Shown: positions 9,259-23,966, counted from the first letter of the stretch. The stretch is 64,000 bases of DNA from Vreelandella subglaciescola (GCF_900142895.1 NZ_LT670847.1:806001-870000); one strand, 5' to 3'. A program made the numbers and translations. Notes: a model not told the origin generated them from the letters alone.

Positions 9259-11537
9259 TCATTTTTTCCTTTTTGTCCTTCGCTTTGCTGTCTCTCGAGG
9301 CGATCCACTTTCTGAAACCCGCGGGGCAGTTTGCTCCCGCGCCGCCCGCGTTCGCCGCGGTAGTAGCTCAAGTCGCCGGGTTTTATGGTCAGTTTGCGCT
9401 TGCCAGCGTGGATCACCAGCGCGTCGCTATCGGCCAGCACGGTGATATCGCGAACGAACTCTTCGCGGCGTGCCGCCCGTGCGCCGGGGATATCGAGCAT
9501 TTTGATGCCCTTGCCCTTGGCCATCTCGGGCAGCTGCTCCAGCGGGAACAGCAGCAGCCGCCCTTCGTTGGATATCGTCGCCGCCCACAGCGCTTCATCG
9601 CTTTCGGGAATGGCCACCGGGGGTAACACGCTGCAGCCTTTGGGCAGCGTCAATGTGGCTTTGCCGGCCTTGTTCTTGCCGGTTAACGCCTCGAGCTGCG
9701 CGACAAAGCCGTAGCCGCCGTCAGAGGCGAGCACAAAGCGCTGGGCGGGAGGCGCCAACAGCACGCCGGCCATTTGCGCGCCGGCGGCCACGTTGACGCG
9801 TCCGGTCACCGGCTCGCCCTGCCCGCGAGCGCTGGGCAGGTTGTGCGCGGCCAGCGTATAGGCGCGGCCGGTATCGTCAAGCAGCACCAGCGGCTGGTTG
9901 GTCTTGCCCTGCGCGGCCAGATGGAAGCAATCGCCGGCCTTGTACGACAGCCCCGTCGGGTCGATATCGTGACCTTTGGCGGCGCGAATCCAGCCTTTCT
10001 CGGACAGCACCACGGTGATCGGATCAGCGCCCAGCAGTTCTACCTCAGACAGCGCTTTGGCGTCTTCGCGCTCTACCAGCGGCGAACGGCGCGCATCGCC
10101 GTGCTCTTTCCCCGCCGTGCGGATTTCTTTCTCGATCAGCGTGGTCAGCCGGGCTTCGCTGCCCAACAGCCCCTGCAGGTGCTTGCGTTCTTTTTCCAGT
10201 GCGTCCTGCTCGCCGCGGAGCTTCATTTCCTCCAGCTTGGCCAGCTGGCGCAGCCGCAGCTCCAGCACAGCTTCGGCCTGGCGTTCGGACAGCCCAAACG
10301 CGGCAATCAGCGCGGCCTTGGGTTTGTCCTCTTCGCGGATGATGCGAATCACTTCGTCAAGATTAAGGTAGGCGGCCAGCAGCCCTTCCAGCAGATGCAG
10401 GCGGTCTTCGACCTTGCCCAGCCGGTGCTCCAGGCGGCGGCGCACCGTGATCCGGCGAAAGCTCAGCCACTGGCCCAAAAGCTCGGGCAGCGACATCACC
10501 TGGGGGCGGCCATCGAGCCCGATCACGTTGAAGTTGACGCGAATGTTCTTTTCCAGATCGGTGGTGGCAAACAGGTGCGCCATCAGCGATTCCACTTCGA
10601 CCCGGCTGGAGCGCGGTTCGATCACCAGCCGCGTGGGCTCTTCGTGGGTCGATTCATCGCGCAGATCAGCGACCATGGGCAGCTTTTTGGCCTGCATTTG
10701 CGCAGCAATCTGTTCGAGCACCTTGGCCCCGCTGACCTGATACGGCAGCGCGGTAATCACGATATTAGCGCCTTCGCGCTCGAAGCGAGCGCGCATCTTG
10801 ATCGACCCGCGCCCGGCCTCGTAGAGCTTTTTCAGATCAGCACGGGGGGTGATGATCTCGGCCGCCGTGGGAAAGTCCGGCGCCGGCAGGTACTCCATCA
10901 AATCGGTCGTGGTGGCCTCGGGATGGCGCAGCAGGTGGCAGGTGGCGTCGACCACCTCGCTGACGTTGTGCGGCACGATATCGGTGGCCATGCCCACGGC
11001 AATGCCGGTGCCGCCGTTGAGCAGAATATGCGGCAGCTGCGCGGGCAGCACCGTGGGTTCCTGCATGGTGCCGTCGAAGTTGGGCGTCCAGTTCACCGTG
11101 CCCTGACCCAGCTCGGCGAGCAGCACTTCGGCAAACTTCGAGAGCTTGGCCTCGGTGTAGCGCATGGCAGCGAACGATTTGGGATCGTCGGGACTACCCC
11201 AGTTGCCCTGGCCGTCTACCAGCGGATAGCGGTAGCTGAACGGCTGCGCCATCAGCACCATGGCTTCGTAGCAGGCGCTGTCGCCGTGCGGATGAAACTT
11301 GCCCAGCACGTCGCCCACCGTGCGCGCCGACTTCTTGTACTTGGCGTTGGCAGAAAGCGCCAGCTCGCGCATGGCATAAATAATGCGCCGCTGAACGGGC
11401 TTGAGCCCGTCGCCGATGTTGGGCAGCGCGCGGTCGAGAATGACGTACATCGAGTAGTCGAGGTAGGCTTTTTCGGTGTAGTCGCGCAGAGAAAGGCGCT
11501 CAACGTCGCCTTCCGCCACGGCAATATCCATGGTCAT
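9255..11537 (-). CDS. parC: DNA topoisomerase IV subunit A
   Basis: ParC is the DNA-cleaving subunit of topoisomerase IV, which decatenates daughter chromosomes. The protein is 760 residues. The winged-helix region reads [15 protein letters not shown], and the catalytic tyrosine lies in [12 protein letters not shown] (Tyr127). The quinolone-determining positions equivalent to E. coli Ser80 and Glu84 are wild-type Ser87 and Glu91. The C-terminal part from ~500 is the beta-pinwheel DNA-wrapping domain. The start at 11537 has AGAGG seven bases upstream. A long opposite-strand open frame inside this gene is a codon-bias shadow. Confidence 0.96.
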   Translation of the reverse strand: MTMDIAVAEGDVERLSLRDYTEKAYLDYSMYVILDRALPNIGDGLKPVQRRIIYAMRELALSANAKYKKSARTVGDVLGKFHPHGDSACYEAMVLMAQPFSYRYPLVDGQGNWGSPDDPKSFAAMRYTEAKLSKFAEVLLAELGQGTVNWTPNFDGTMQEPTVLPAQLPHILLNGGTGIAVGMATDIVPHNVSEVVDATCHLLRHPEATTTDLMEYLPAPDFPTAAEIITPRADLKKLYEAGRGSIKMRARFEREGANIVITALPYQVSGAKVLEQIAAQMQAKKLPMVADLRDESTHEEPTRLVIEPRSSRVEVESLMAHLFATTDLEKNIRVNFNVIGLDGRPQVMSLPELLGQWLSFRRITVRRRLEHRLGKVEDRLHLLEGLLAAYLNLDEVIRIIREEDKPKAALIAAFGLSERQAEAVLELRLRQLAKLEEMKLRGEQDALEKERKHLQGLLGSEARLTTLIEKEIRTAGKEHGDARRSPLVEREDAKALSEVELLGADPITVVLSEKGWIRAAKGHDIDPTGLSYKAGDCFHLAAQGKTNQPLVLLDDTGRAYTLAAHNLPSARGQGEPVTGRVNVAAGAQMAGVLLAPPAQRFVLASDGGYGFVAQLEALTGKNKAGKATLTLPKGCSVLPPVAIPESDEALWAATISNEGRLLLFPLEQLPEMAKGKGIKMLDIPGARAARREEFVRDITVLADSDALVIHAGKRKLTIKPGDLSYYRGERGRRGSKLPRGFQKVDRLERQQSEGQKGKNE

Positions 11538-11576
11538 GGAGTGACCTCTTCAAACGGGTAAAGGTGATCCGGCATG

Positions 11577-15339
<3,763 letters not shown>

Positions 15340-15427
15340 AGGGCCTTCTCCTGTGGCGGCGGGTCTGTTCGCGTCATGGCGGGGCGGGTAAACTGTGACC
15401 CATCTTTTTTACCAATCGGCCTGCCCC

Positions 15428-16171
15428 ATGAGTGATGCATCTTACCGTGACGCCATCTTTTCGACACCCCTTGACCGGGTGGCACGGTTTTCGTTTGACG
15501 AGAAAGTCGTGGCGTGTTTTCCCGATATGATTCGCCGCTCGGTGCCCGGCTACGGCCAGGTGCTGGGCATGCTTGGGCTGATTGCCCAGCGCCACCTGCG
15601 CCACGGCGCCCGCGTGTATGATCTGGGCTGCTCGCTCGGCGCCGGCGGGCTGGCGCTGGCCGGGGCGCTGCCGCCCGAGGCCTTTGCCTATACGGGCATT
15701 GACGTTTCTCCGGCGATGGCCGAACGGGCGCGCCAGACCTTTGCCGACGAGTGCCCCGAGCACGCCATGCAGGTCGATATTGCCGATATCCGCCAGTTCG
15801 AGTACGCGCCAGCAGGCATGATTGTGCTCAATTTCACCCTGCAATTTTTACCCCCCGACGACCGCGATGCCCTGCTGGCAAGGCTGTATCAGGCGCTGGA
15901 GCCCGGCGGCGTGTTGATTCTCTCGGAAAAAACCGTGGACGCCGACGAGTACGATAACGCCTGGCGGGTCGAGCGCTACCACGACTTCAAGCGCGCCAAC
16001 GGCTACAGCGACATGGAAATCAGCCAGAAACGCAACGCGCTGGAAAACGTGCTGGTGCCGGATACCCTGGAAGCGCACCACGACCGCCTGAAACGCTCGG
16101 GCTTTGCGCGTTCGATGACCTGGTTTCAGTACCTCAACTTTGCTTCCATGATCGCCTTCAAGGAGGGCTGA
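15428..16171 (+). CDS. cmoA: carboxy-S-adenosyl-L-methionine synthase
   Basis: CmoA converts SAM and prephenate into carboxy-SAM, the donor for the cmo5U34 modification of tRNA. After [11 protein letters not shown] the sequence shows [23 protein letters not shown], a CmoA hallmark, then the SAM-binding [15 protein letters not shown] and [14 protein letters not shown]. The start was placed at 15428 by comparison with the family. An upstream in-frame start at 15395 would add eleven unsupported residues. The TGA stop is followed directly by the cmoB ATG, so the pair is one transcription unit. Confidence 0.94.
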   Translation: MSDASYRDAIFSTPLDRVARFSFDEKVVACFPDMIRRSVPGYGQVLGMLGLIAQRHLRHGARVYDLGCSLGAGGLALAGALPPEAFAYTGIDVSPAMAERARQTFADECPEHAMQVDIADIRQFEYAPAGMIVLNFTLQFLPPDDRDALLARLYQALEPGGVLILSEKTVDADEYDNAWRVERYHDFKRANGYSDMEISQKRNALENVLVPDTLEAHHDRLKRSGFARSMTWFQYLNFASMIAFKEG

Positions 16172-17185
16172 ATGGCGCGATCCAATACCACACTACCCGA
16201 CGACCATCGTGCGCTGTATCAGGCGTTTCTGGACCAGGGCCTGACCGAATGGCTGGCGCGCCTGCCGGAGCAGCTCGAAAAGGGGCTGGACCGCCGCCGC
16301 CACGGCGACTTGCCGATGTGGGAAAAGGCCGTGGCCAAACTTCCCGCGCTGCCCGAGGAGCGCCGGGTCACGCTGGATGACGATAGTGTGCGCGTTGACG
16401 TAGCACTTGACCACAGCCGCCTTCGCCAGTGCGACAACCTGCTGCGCAAGCTCACGCCCTGGCGCAAGGGGCCGTTTTCGCTGGGCGGCATCGAGATCGA
16501 TACCGAATGGCGCTCGGACTGGAAGTGGCAACGCGTAGCGCCGCATTTGGCGCCGCTTGCCGGCCGAAAAGTGCTCGACGTTGGCGGCGGCAGCGGCTAT
16601 CACGCTTGGCGCATGGCCGGCGCGGGCGCCAGCTTTGCGCTGGTGATTGACCCCTCGCCGCGCTTTTACTGGCAGTTTCAGGCGGTGCGCCACTTTGTCG
16701 GCGACGCTGACGGCGGGTGCACGCACTTCTTGCCCGTGGGTATCGAGGACGTGCCCGAGAATCTTGGCTTTTTCAACACCGTGTTTTCCATGGGCGTGCT
16801 CTACCACCGCCCCTCACCGCTGGAGCATTTGCAGCAGCTAAAAGAGACGTTGGCCCCCGGCGGCGAGCTGGTGCTGGAAACGCTGGTGGTCGAAGGTGAC
16901 GCGCAAACCGTGTTGCTGCCCGGCGAGCGCTACGCGGCCATGCCCAACGTATATTTCCTGCCGTCTTCCCAGGCCCTTTGCCACTGGCTTGAACGCACAG
17001 GCTTCAACAACGTGCGGGTGGTAGACGAGGCGGTCACGTCGCTTGCCGAACAGCGCTCCACCGAATGGATGACGTATCAATCGCTTGCCGACTTTCTCGA
17101 CCCTGCCGATGCCACGCGCACCGTGGAAGGCTACCCCGCACCGCGCCGCGCGGTAATTGTAGCCAACAAGCCGGCAACGCTTTAA
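16172..17185 (+). CDS. cmoB: tRNA U34 carboxymethyltransferase
   Basis: CmoB transfers the carboxymethyl group of carboxy-SAM to 5-hydroxyuridine-34 in tRNA. The protein (337 residues) has the family features [27 protein letters not shown] before the Rossmann domain, [15 protein letters not shown] for the cofactor, and [19 protein letters not shown]. It begins one base after the cmoA stop. Its TAA overlaps the stop of the convergent App1-type gene (17182-17185). Confidence 0.95.
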   Translation: MARSNTTLPDDHRALYQAFLDQGLTEWLARLPEQLEKGLDRRRHGDLPMWEKAVAKLPALPEERRVTLDDDSVRVDVALDHSRLRQCDNLLRKLTPWRKGPFSLGGIEIDTEWRSDWKWQRVAPHLAPLAGRKVLDVGGGSGYHAWRMAGAGASFALVIDPSPRFYWQFQAVRHFVGDADGGCTHFLPVGIEDVPENLGFFNTVFSMGVLYHRPSPLEHLQQLKETLAPGGELVLETLVVEGDAQTVLLPGERYAAMPNVYFLPSSQALCHWLERTGFNNVRVVDEAVTSLAEQRSTEWMTYQSLADFLDPADATRTVEGYPAPRRAVIVANKPATL

Positions 17186-18306
17186 CCCTCAGGGTTCTGT
17201 GCGTGCTGCTCCACATCCTGCTTGACCGAGTCCCAGCCGTGGGTGGAAATAAAGCCGTTATCATAGGCGTGCCGGGCAATATGCAAACTATCGCGCGCCA
17301 GCACCAGCGCACAGCCCTGCGCGGCAAGCTCGGCGTGCAGCCGCTGGATGGTCTTCTCACGCTCGGGGTCGTTGTCGACCCGGCGGATATACACGGCCAT
17401 GACGCGCCCCGGGTGCGTTTTGACGATCTGCGCATACACTTCGGGGTCGTGCTGGCCGCTGTCGCCGATCAGCACGCAGGGCAGATCGTCAAACAGCTTG
17501 AGCATCCGCTCGATCAGGTCGCGCTTGTGGTCTTCCGCACGGCGCGGCCACGGATGGCGCAAGGAAAGCCCCCATTCGCGTAAAAACAGAATCGGTCCGA
17601 CGGGAATACGGTTCAGCTGGAAAAACGCCTCCAGCATTTCATAAATCGCCCAGGGACCCCGTGAAACGTACAGAATCGGGCGTTCCTGCTTGTCGTTTTT
17701 GCCCCGGTGTAGCGCCTGATACAGCGCCGCCACGCCGGGAAACGCCGTGCGCCGTTCAGCTTTTTTGATAAACAGGCGGTAGAGCATTTTGAGCTTTTCA
17801 GCCACGCCGGTGAACATTACCGTATCGTCGATATCGCTAATCACCAGCAGGTCGGTTTCCTGCGGTGGCACATAGACTTCAGACTGGCTCTGCACCAGCG
17901 GGTGGCCGTCAGCGCGGACTTCGATATCCGCACGATGCCAGGACACGTCAATGGGCAGCGGTGACTCAAGCGCCAAGCGCACGTTGAAATAGCCGTCGCG
18001 GTCGGTCACTACCTGACGATGATTCTTGCCCAGCCGCACATCCACTTTGGCCCGCACCACGCCGCGACGCAGCACGCGCCGGGCCACGTCGGCGGTATCG
18101 CGCAGCGCGCCACGGCGCGGAATCATCCGCCCCAATGCCACCTGCTGATACACCCGCCCCATGACCAACGCCTCACGCTGCGAGCCATAGCCACGGTACG
18201 GATGCACCACCACGCCGCCGCGCCCATGATCCCGGCGCATGGGTGAGGCGGCCACGTGCAATAGCCGTTTGGTAAAGTGCGATACGCGCCGCAGTCCGTT
18301 TTTCAT
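17182..18306 (-). CDS. App1-like phosphatase (DUF2183)
   Basis: A 374-residue protein with a C-terminal HAD-like catalytic domain of the App1/DUF2183 family, whose yeast member is a phosphatidate phosphatase. The key motif [16 protein letters not shown] (catalytic Asp-x-Asp) lies around residue 152, followed by [18 protein letters not shown] and [16 protein letters not shown]. The first ~140 residues form a beta-rich region ending in [16 protein letters not shown]. The start at 18306 has AAGGAG seven bases upstream. The bacterial substrate is not known. Confidence 0.85.
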   Translation of the reverse strand: MKNGLRRVSHFTKRLLHVAASPMRRDHGRGGVVVHPYRGYGSQREALVMGRVYQQVALGRMIPRRGALRDTADVARRVLRRGVVRAKVDVRLGKNHRQVVTDRDGYFNVRLALESPLPIDVSWHRADIEVRADGHPLVQSQSEVYVPPQETDLLVISDIDDTVMFTGVAEKLKMLYRLFIKKAERRTAFPGVAALYQALHRGKNDKQERPILYVSRGPWAIYEMLEAFFQLNRIPVGPILFLREWGLSLRHPWPRRAEDHKRDLIERMLKLFDDLPCVLIGDSGQHDPEVYAQIVKTHPGRVMAVYIRRVDNDPEREKTIQRLHAELAAQGCALVLARDSLHIARHAYDNGFISTHGWDSVKQDVEQHAQNPEG

Positions 18307-18424
18307 GCTGAGGCTCCTTGCTCAGAGACGCCTGATCGAAAGTCAGCGTGCTTATCGCACAACGCTTACATGGGGTGACAGCCAGACAGGCTACGCTTTG
18401 GCGCCATGCACGGCAAACGACCAC

Positions 18425-18460
18425 AAAAAAGCGACGCCCCGCACGTGGCGAGGCGTCGCT
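18425..18460 (-). terminator. intrinsic terminator of cysDN
   Basis: A perfect 9-bp stem (AGCGACGCC/GGCGTCGCT; 18430-18438 with 18452-18460) is followed on the minus strand by six T. It lies 44 bases after the cysN stop and separates cysDN from the downstream App1 gene. Confidence 0.85.
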
Positions 18461-18503
18461 GAACAAGGCCTTGAGACACAGGCCCGGTGATACGTGCTAA
18501 CGG

Positions 18504-19952
18504 CTACAGCAGCGAGGTGATGTCTTTGGCATCCCAGTGGGGAAAGTGCTTGCGCACCAGGGCATTAAGATCCTGCTCGAACGCGGCCCAGTCGGTTTTC
18601 TGCTCCGGCGCGTTGGCGTCGCCTGCCTCCAGCACGCCGCGGATCATGCCCGCACCGACGGTGACGTTGGTCAGCCGGTCAATGACGATAAAGCTGCCCG
18701 TGCCGGGACTCTGACGATAGTCATCCACCGGGATGTCGGCGGTCAGCTCGATCTCGCAGCGGGCAATGGCGTTTAGCTCGAGCGCATCCGTCGCGTGGTG
18801 CTCCAGCGTATTCACGTCGACCTGATAGTCGATACGGCTTACCTGGCCCGACAGATCACGCGTGGCGAGCTTGAAATCGTACAGCCGGCCGGGCGTCAGC
18901 GCGTCTTCGTGCATCCATACCACGTCGGCACTGAAGGCGTTGGACAACGGCACCTCTTCATTGGCCGCGACCAGCCAGTCGCCCCGGGAAATGTCGATTT
19001 CGTCGTCCAGCGTCAGCGTAATCGCCTGGCCGGGATACGCCGCTTCCAGATCGCCATCGTAGGTCACCACGCGCTCGACGGTGGCCACTTTTTGCGACGG
19101 CAGCGCCTTGACCTGCTGACCGGGGCGTACGATGCCCGCCGCCAGCGTGCCGCAGTAGCCGCGGAAATCCAGATTCGGGCGGTTGACGTACTGCACCGGC
19201 AGGCGCAGCTGGGTCAGGTTCTGGTCGCGACTGAGCTCGACGCTTTCCAGAATCGACAGCAACGTATCGCCGGCATGACCGCGCGCGGGATCAAAGTACC
19301 AGGGCGTGTGCTCGCTTTGGTTGACGACGTTGTCGCCCTCAAGCGCCGAGAGCGGCACAAAGCGGATGTCGGACGCGTTCAGGTTCTGCGCAAAGGACTG
19401 ATATTCTGCGACGATTTCATTGAAACGCGCCTCGGAATAGCCCGCCAGATCCATCTTGTTGACCGCAATCACCAGATGCTCGATACCCAGCAAATCCGCA
19501 ATGAAGCTGTGGCGGCGGGTTTGCGTCTGCACGCCGTAGCGCGCGTCGATCAGTATGATTGCCAAACTCGCCGTCGAGGCGCCAGTGGCCATGTTGCGGG
19601 TGTACTGCTCGTGGCCCGGGGTATCGGCGATGATGAACTTGCGCTTCTCGGTCGAGAAAAACCGGTACGCCACGTCAATGGTAATGCCCTGCTCGCGTTC
19701 GGACTGCAGGCCATCGACCAGCAGCGCCAGGTCAACGCTGTCGCCGGTGGTGCCGCTGGTTTTGGAGGCTTGGGTGATCGCCGCGAGCTGGTCTTCAAAG
19801 ATCATCTTGGAATCGTGCAGCAGCCGCCCGATCAGCGTCGACTTGCCGTCATCCACGCTGCCGCAGGTAATAAAGCGCAGCAGATCCTTGTTTTCGTGCT
19901 CGTGCAGATATTGCTCGATGTTGTCTTCAATCAGTGCTGACTGGTGTGCCAT
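18504..19952 (-). CDS. cysN: sulfate adenylyltransferase subunit 1 (GTPase)
   Basis: CysN is the GTPase that drives APS formation by CysD in sulfate assimilation. GTP-binding motifs are [33 protein letters not shown] and AVNKMDLAG, followed by the EF-Tu-like beta-barrel domains. At 482 residues it has no fused CysC (APS kinase) domain. The start at 19952 ([11 protein letters not shown]) has GGGGG eight bases upstream. The open frame extends further upstream without support. cysD ends 13 bases before it. Confidence 0.94.
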   Translation of the reverse strand: MAHQSALIEDNIEQYLHEHENKDLLRFITCGSVDDGKSTLIGRLLHDSKMIFEDQLAAITQASKTSGTTGDSVDLALLVDGLQSEREQGITIDVAYRFFSTEKRKFIIADTPGHEQYTRNMATGASTASLAIILIDARYGVQTQTRRHSFIADLLGIEHLVIAVNKMDLAGYSEARFNEIVAEYQSFAQNLNASDIRFVPLSALEGDNVVNQSEHTPWYFDPARGHAGDTLLSILESVELSRDQNLTQLRLPVQYVNRPNLDFRGYCGTLAAGIVRPGQQVKALPSQKVATVERVVTYDGDLEAAYPGQAITLTLDDEIDISRGDWLVAANEEVPLSNAFSADVVWMHEDALTPGRLYDFKLATRDLSGQVSRIDYQVDVNTLEHHATDALELNAIARCEIELTADIPVDDYRQSPGTGSFIVIDRLTNVTVGAGMIRGVLEAGDANAPEQKTDWAAFEQDLNALVRKHFPHWDAKDITSLL

Positions 19953-19965
19953 TGAATCGCCCCCG

Positions 19966-20928
19966 TTAAAAGTAGCCTTCGCGCTTCTTCTTCTCCATCG
20001 AACCGGCCTGATCACGGTCGATGGCCCGTCCGCTGCGCTCTGACGTCTTGGTCAGCAGCATTTCCTGAATGATCTCGGGCAGCGTGGCGGCATGGGATTC
20101 CACCGCGCCGGTCAGCGGGTAGCAGCCCAGGGTCCTGAAGCGCACCCACTTTTCCTGCGGCGTTTCATCCGGCGCCAACGGCAGGCGATCGTCATCGACC
20201 ATAACCTGCATGCCGTCGCGCTCGACCACCGGACGCGGCGCGGCGTAGTAAAGCGGCACGAGGGGGATCTGTTCCAGATAGATGTACTGCCAGATATCCA
20301 GCTCGGTCCAGTTCGAGAGCGGAAACACGCGGATCGACTCGCCCTGATTGATCTTGGCGTTGTAGGTGTTCCACAGCTCGGGGCGCTGATTTTTCGGGTC
20401 CCAGCGGTGGAACTTGTCGCGGAAGGAGTACACGCGCTCCTTGGCGCGGGTGGCTTCCTCATCGCGGCGCGCACCGCCAAAGGCGGCGTCAAAGCCGTGC
20501 TTCGACAGCGCCTGCTTGAGCGCCTGGGTCTTCATGACATCGGTATATTTGGCGCTGCCGTGGTCGAACGGGTTGATGTTTGCCGCCCGCCCTTCTTCGT
20601 TGGTATGGACAATCAGCTCCATGCCCGACTCCGCCGCCATGCGGTCGCGGAACTCGATCATCTCGCGGAATTTCCACGTGGTATCCACGTGCAACAGCGG
20701 AAACGGCGGCGTGCCCGGATAAAAGGCCTTACGCGCCAGATGCAGCATGACCGACGAATCCTTGCCGATGGAGTACATCATCACCGGGTTGGCAAACTCG
20801 GCCGCGACTTCGCGGATGATATGAATCGACTCGGCTTCCAGCTGCTTCAGGTGCGTCAGCCGGGCGGCATCAACGGTGCTTTCGGCCGTCGACTCCGTGG
20901 CCTCGGAAAGAGCGGATATCTGGGTCAT
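19966..20928 (-). CDS. cysD: sulfate adenylyltransferase subunit 2
   Basis: CysD is the catalytic ATP sulfurylase subunit, of the PAPS-reductase-like adenine nucleotide hydrolase fold. The PP-loop-type motif [19 protein letters not shown] is clear, with [18 protein letters not shown] and [17 protein letters not shown]. The protein is 320 residues, starting at 20928 with GAGGAAG about eight bases upstream. A 22-bp tandem duplication sits just before the ribosome site. The AT-rich stretch 21030-21100 is a likely CysB-responsive promoter region, immediately beside the IS copy at 21106. Confidence 0.95.
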   Translation of the reverse strand: MTQISALSEATESTAESTVDAARLTHLKQLEAESIHIIREVAAEFANPVMMYSIGKDSSVMLHLARKAFYPGTPPFPLLHVDTTWKFREMIEFRDRMAAESGMELIVHTNEEGRAANINPFDHGSAKYTDVMKTQALKQALSKHGFDAAFGGARRDEEATRAKERVYSFRDKFHRWDPKNQRPELWNTYNAKINQGESIRVFPLSNWTELDIWQYIYLEQIPLVPLYYAAPRPVVERDGMQVMVDDDRLPLAPDETPQEKWVRFRTLGCYPLTGAVESHAATLPEIIQEMLLTKTSERSGRAIDRDQAGSMEKKKREGYF

Positions 20929-20938
20929 GTCCCACTTC

Positions 20939-20982
20939 CTCACAAAACAAAAACGACGCGCTCACAAAACAAAAACGACGCG
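20939..20982. repeat. 22-bp perfect tandem duplication in the cysD leader
   Basis: Two exact adjacent copies (20939-20960 and 20961-20982) of a 22-base unit beginning CTCACAAAACAAAAACGACG. The inner copy abuts the cysD ribosome-binding site, so on the mRNA the unit is a repeated CGCGTCGTTTTTG element. Confidence 0.9.
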
Positions 20983-21105
20983 CAGGGCGTGTCATGGCAA
21001 GCGTGTTAGTGGGGAGCAGGTTAACGCTGAACCAATAATAACCCAAAAGAATTAATAACTATTCTTTTATAACCTTTATTCAATAACTTTCTTTCCGTTC
21101 GACTA

Positions 21106-21962
21106 GGGCGTGTTGACGTTTCATGGCAGGGGTATTGGCAGGATAGGGGCAAGCTCGCAGAATAAAGGTTCCTACGCCAACAAACTGCAAGCCTGCCATG
21201 CCCCGACAAATGCTCACGGATGAACACTGGTCGAAGCTGAAACCTATCCTGCTTCAACAAGGTATTTATGACAAGGCTGACTTGCGTACCACGGTGGAAG
21301 GCATCCTGTATCGGATGCGCACCGGCTGCCCGTGGCGGGATCTACCGGAGACGTTTGGCCCCTGGAATACGGTCTACAAGCGTTTTAACGCCTGGTCAGC
21401 GAGTGGAAAGCTGATGAGGATTTTCAACACGCTGGTGGAAGATCCTGATGTCGAGTGGTTGTTCATTGATGGCTCCTACGTCAAGGCTCATCAGGACAGC
21501 ACAGGGGCTGCCACGGAAGACGCAGAAGCCATCGGCAAAAGTCGTGCAGGCAATACCAGCAAGATCCACTTGACCGTGGATGCTTATGGGTTACCGATTG
21601 CCTTCAGGATAACCGGGGGTGAGGTGCACGACAGCACGGAAGCCCAGGCATTGATTGACGACTTGCCAGCAGGTGATGCGCTGGTGGCTGACAAGGGCTA
21701 TGACAGTGAACGTATCCGTGAGCAGATCGAGGCCAAAGGCATGGCGGCGGTGATTCCACGCAGGCGTAACTCGAAAAAAGGAAATGCCAATCTGGACAGG
21801 GGGTTATATCGCTACCGGCATCTGGTTGAGAATGCCTTTGCTCGACTGAAACCGTATCGCGCCATTGCGACGCGCTACGATAAGCTCAAGCGAAACTACG
21901 AAAGCATGGTGGCCTTGGCGTGCTGTTTGTTGTGGCTCCCAATGTGAAACGTCAACAGGCCC
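21106..21962 (+). mobile_element. IS5-family insertion sequence, copy 1 (857 bp)
   Basis: The ends form ~18-bp terminal inverted repeats, GGGCGTGTTGACGTTTCA and GGGCCTGTTGACGTTTCA, with one mismatch. Flanking TA dinucleotides (21104-21105 and 21963-21964) form a 2-bp target duplication. A single transposase frame fills the element. The same 857-bp element occurs inverted at 30192-31048, with identical encoded protein. The size, the short duplication and a CTAG-type target suggest the IS427 or IS1031 group. The insertion lies between cpdA and cysD. Confidence 0.93.
21198..21947 (+). CDS. IS5-family DDE transposase (copy 1)
   Basis: A 249-residue transposase. The N-terminal DUF4096-like region reads WSKLKPILLQQG and ILYRMRTGCPWRDLPETFGPW. 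Candidate catalytic residues are Asp91 (LFIDGSY), Asp165 (VADKGYD) and Glu211 (LVENAFARLK), followed by the IS5-type RYDKLKRNY motif. The frame is uninterrupted and identical to that at 30207-30956, so both copies look intact and recently active. Confidence 0.95.
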   Translation: MPRQMLTDEHWSKLKPILLQQGIYDKADLRTTVEGILYRMRTGCPWRDLPETFGPWNTVYKRFNAWSASGKLMRIFNTLVEDPDVEWLFIDGSYVKAHQDSTGAATEDAEAIGKSRAGNTSKIHLTVDAYGLPIAFRITGGEVHDSTEAQALIDDLPAGDALVADKGYDSERIREQIEAKGMAAVIPRRRNSKKGNANLDRGLYRYRHLVENAFARLKPYRAIATRYDKLKRNYESMVALACCLLWLPM

Positions 21963-21979
21963 TAAAACACCCGCTTGCG

Positions 21980-22720
21980 TTAGATCGCCACCTTGACGCG
22001 CTCCACGCGCGTACTGGCACCCTGGGCGTCGAGCGTCAGCACGCGATAGCCGGGGCTGGCTTCGGCGTCTACCGCGAAGTGTTCAGCATCGGGCAGAAAC
22101 TGATCCGCCGCTGCCGGGCAGCCGTAAACGTCTACCTCTCGGCCGGCGCATGCCACGGTGCCGGAAAATACTTGATGGGCGTGGCCAAACAGCACGGCCT
22201 TGACCTGTGGATACGCGCTCAGCGCCTGCCAGAACGCGGCGCTGTCCTTGAGGCCAATGGCGTCCATCCAGTCAGCGCCCACCGCCACCGGCGGATGGTG
22301 CAGGGCAATCAGCGTGGGGCGGTCGTCGTCTTCAAGCTGCGCGGCCAAGGCGGCGAGTTTGTGCTCGCCGAGTTCGCCGTGGGGGGCGCCTGGCACCTGG
22401 GTGTCCAGCAGCAGCATGCGCCAGTCGCCCAGCGCTACGGCGTCAACCAGTTCGTGCTCGGCGGCCATCAGCTCGCGCTGATCGTGGTTACCGGGCAGCC
22501 AATGCCAGGGGCACGGCAGCGTATCAAACAGCCGCGCCGCTGCCGCGTAGGACGCCGCGGATTCGTCCTGGCTGATATCGCCGGTGACCACCACGGCATC
22601 GGGGCGTTCGTCGATCACTGCGGCCACCACCGCCTGCAGTTGGGCAAAGGGAATGCCGGTGCGCGAGCGCGCGGCGGGGTCGGCGTGCAGGTGGGGATCA
22701 GTGATTTGGACTAAACGCAT
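21980..22720 (-). CDS. cpdA: cAMP phosphodiesterase-type metallophosphoesterase
   Basis: A 246-residue calcineurin-like phosphoesterase of the CpdA/Icc family, which hydrolyses 3',5'-cAMP. Metal ligands are in QITDPHLHAD (residues 5-14), VVTGDISQDES, LPGNHDQR, LIALHHPPV and VLFGHAHQ. The ATG follows directly on the TAA of the DUF1249 gene. The nudF-yqiB-cpdA order is the same as in E. coli. The IS copy starts 17 bases after its stop codon. Confidence 0.92.
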   Translation of the reverse strand: MRLVQITDPHLHADPAARSRTGIPFAQLQAVVAAVIDERPDAVVVTGDISQDESAASYAAAARLFDTLPCPWHWLPGNHDQRELMAAEHELVDAVALGDWRMLLLDTQVPGAPHGELGEHKLAALAAQLEDDDRPTLIALHHPPVAVGADWMDAIGLKDSAAFWQALSAYPQVKAVLFGHAHQVFSGTVACAGREVDVYGCPAAADQFLPDAEHFAVDAEASPGYRVLTLDAQGASTRVERVKVAI

Positions 22721-23182
22721 TTATGGCGCTTCCGCGACAAAGGCGCTGTGCCCATGGGCCAAACCGTGGGCCAGCCACTCGCCCAGAAAGCGGTTGAGCT
22801 GGAGCTTTTCATCGGGCTGGTGCATGCGCGCATTGGGGTAGTGGTAGCGCCCGTGAAAGTGGCGTTCGCGCTGAAAGTCGATCACCTCGGCCATGCGCAC
22901 GTCGTGATACAGGTGCACGCGCATTCGGGGGCTTTCAATTACCCGGTCCAGCGGCCCGGTCTGGGTCACTTCCACCAGCGTGGTGTAAGGCGCGTTGTGC
23001 CGGATATGCAGGCGCAGCGCGGAGGCATTACTAGCCCCGGCGTCATCAGCCACGTCGCCCAGACCGATTTCACGACGCTGCCCCTGCTCCATGTCGCCTA
23101 CCAGGCGCAGCAGTCGCAGGTAGTTGGCGCTGCATTCGCCCTGCAGCGTTTTCAAATCGGTCACGTAGGCGGTTCGAGCCAT
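22721..23182 (-). CDS. yqiB: DUF1249 protein (YqiB-like)
   Basis: A 153-residue protein of unknown function, conserved between nudF and cpdA in many gammaproteobacteria. Typical parts are CSANYLRLLRLVGDM near the N-terminus, ARMRVHLYHDVRMAEV-like text in the middle (RVHLYHDVRMAEVIDFQ) and the C-terminal YPNARMHQPDEKLQLNRFLGEWL. The start at 23182 has AGGAG six bases upstream. A longer upstream frame has no such site. Confidence 0.88.
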   Translation of the reverse strand: MARTAYVTDLKTLQGECSANYLRLLRLVGDMEQGQRREIGLGDVADDAGASNASALRLHIRHNAPYTTLVEVTQTGPLDRVIESPRMRVHLYHDVRMAEVIDFQRERHFHGRYHYPNARMHQPDEKLQLNRFLGEWLAHGLAHGHSAFVAEAP

Positions 23183-23225
23183 ACTTGCTCCTGCTTGCGT
23201 TCGTCTTGCTGAGGCTTTTGACGGC

Positions 23226-23897
23226 TTATTCCTGTATCGCCGCGCTAAAGCGGCGGGCGTGTTCGGGCAGCGCACGCAGCGAGGCGCGCTTGCCGGCCAG
23301 CCAGTGCATGCCGATCAGCGTCATGGCGTTATCGAGTCGTCCGGCTTCCATGAGTTCCCAGGCATCGGCAAAACGTACCACGTGGACGCGGATATCTTCG
23401 TGCTCATCCGCCACGCCGTGTACGCCGCCCAGATCACCGGCATCAACCAGCGCGCAAAACAGCGTCACCTGTTCGTTGCAGGCACCGGGGCTGGGATAAT
23501 AGGTATGCAGCTTGACCAGCTCGCGCACCGTGCAACCGGCTTCTTCCTGGGCTTCGCGGCGGGCGACGTTTTCCAGGGTTTCGTCCTTGTCGATCAGCCC
23601 CGCCACCAGCTCAAGCTTCCACGGCGAGTCGGGATCATCCACCGCGCCGGCGCGAAACTGCTCGACAAAGACCAGCGAATCCAGCGCCACGTCGTAAAGC
23701 AGCACGCCCACGGCACCGTGACGACAGTGCAGTTCGCGGCGCATGGGCTCGCTCCAGCCGCCTTCAAACAGGCGGTGGCGAAGGGTCAACGCTTCGACGT
23801 GAAAAAAGCCCTGCTGTAATACCTCGCGCGAGGCAATGTCGACGTCGGCGCGGGTAAACGGCGGCGTTAACAGCGATGCAGACGATACGAACGCCAT
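23226..23897 (-). CDS. nudF: ADP-ribose pyrophosphatase
   Basis: A Nudix hydrolase (223 residues) that splits ADP-ribose. The Nudix box runs GLIDKDETLENVARREAQEE with AGC following, with all conserved Glu and Arg positions present. The region before it, GAVGVLLYDVALDSLVFVEQFRAGA, is the NudF/TrgB type. The start at 23897 has GGGAG six bases upstream. It heads nudF-yqiB-cpdA. About 145 bp covering its promoter and first codons is duplicated 0.7 kb upstream (24548-24690). Confidence 0.92.
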   Translation of the reverse strand: MAFVSSASLLTPPFTRADVDIASREVLQQGFFHVEALTLRHRLFEGGWSEPMRRELHCRHGAVGVLLYDVALDSLVFVEQFRAGAVDDPDSPWKLELVAGLIDKDETLENVARREAQEEAGCTVRELVKLHTYYPSPGACNEQVTLFCALVDAGDLGGVHGVADEHEDIRVHVVRFADAWELMEAGRLDNAMTLIGMHWLAGKRASLRALPEHARRFSAAIQE

Positions 23898-23966
23898 GAG
23901 GCACTCCCGGTCAGCCCAGTGGAAATTGGCCTTATTATCGGTGCACATCGCCGAGAATGCCAACCG
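23822..23966 (-). repeat. nudF promoter and 5' coding region, original copy of a duplication
   Basis: This segment, which includes the nudF upstream region, ribosome site and first ~25 codons, is ~85-90% identical to 24548-24690 in the same orientation. The first 16 codons (MAFVSSASLLTPPFTR) are the same in both copies. The stretch from about 23850 to 23906 is almost unchanged. Confidence 0.88.

Noticed and set aside
9774-11561. 595-codon open frame on the plus strand opposite parC
   Set aside because: It is the complement of strongly conserved parC codons, is Gln/His/Arg-biased as expected from GC-rich antisense, and has no recognisable domain.
18795-19940. 381-codon plus-strand frame opposite cysN
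   Set aside because: Shadow of cysN codon bias; no domain and no ribosome site.
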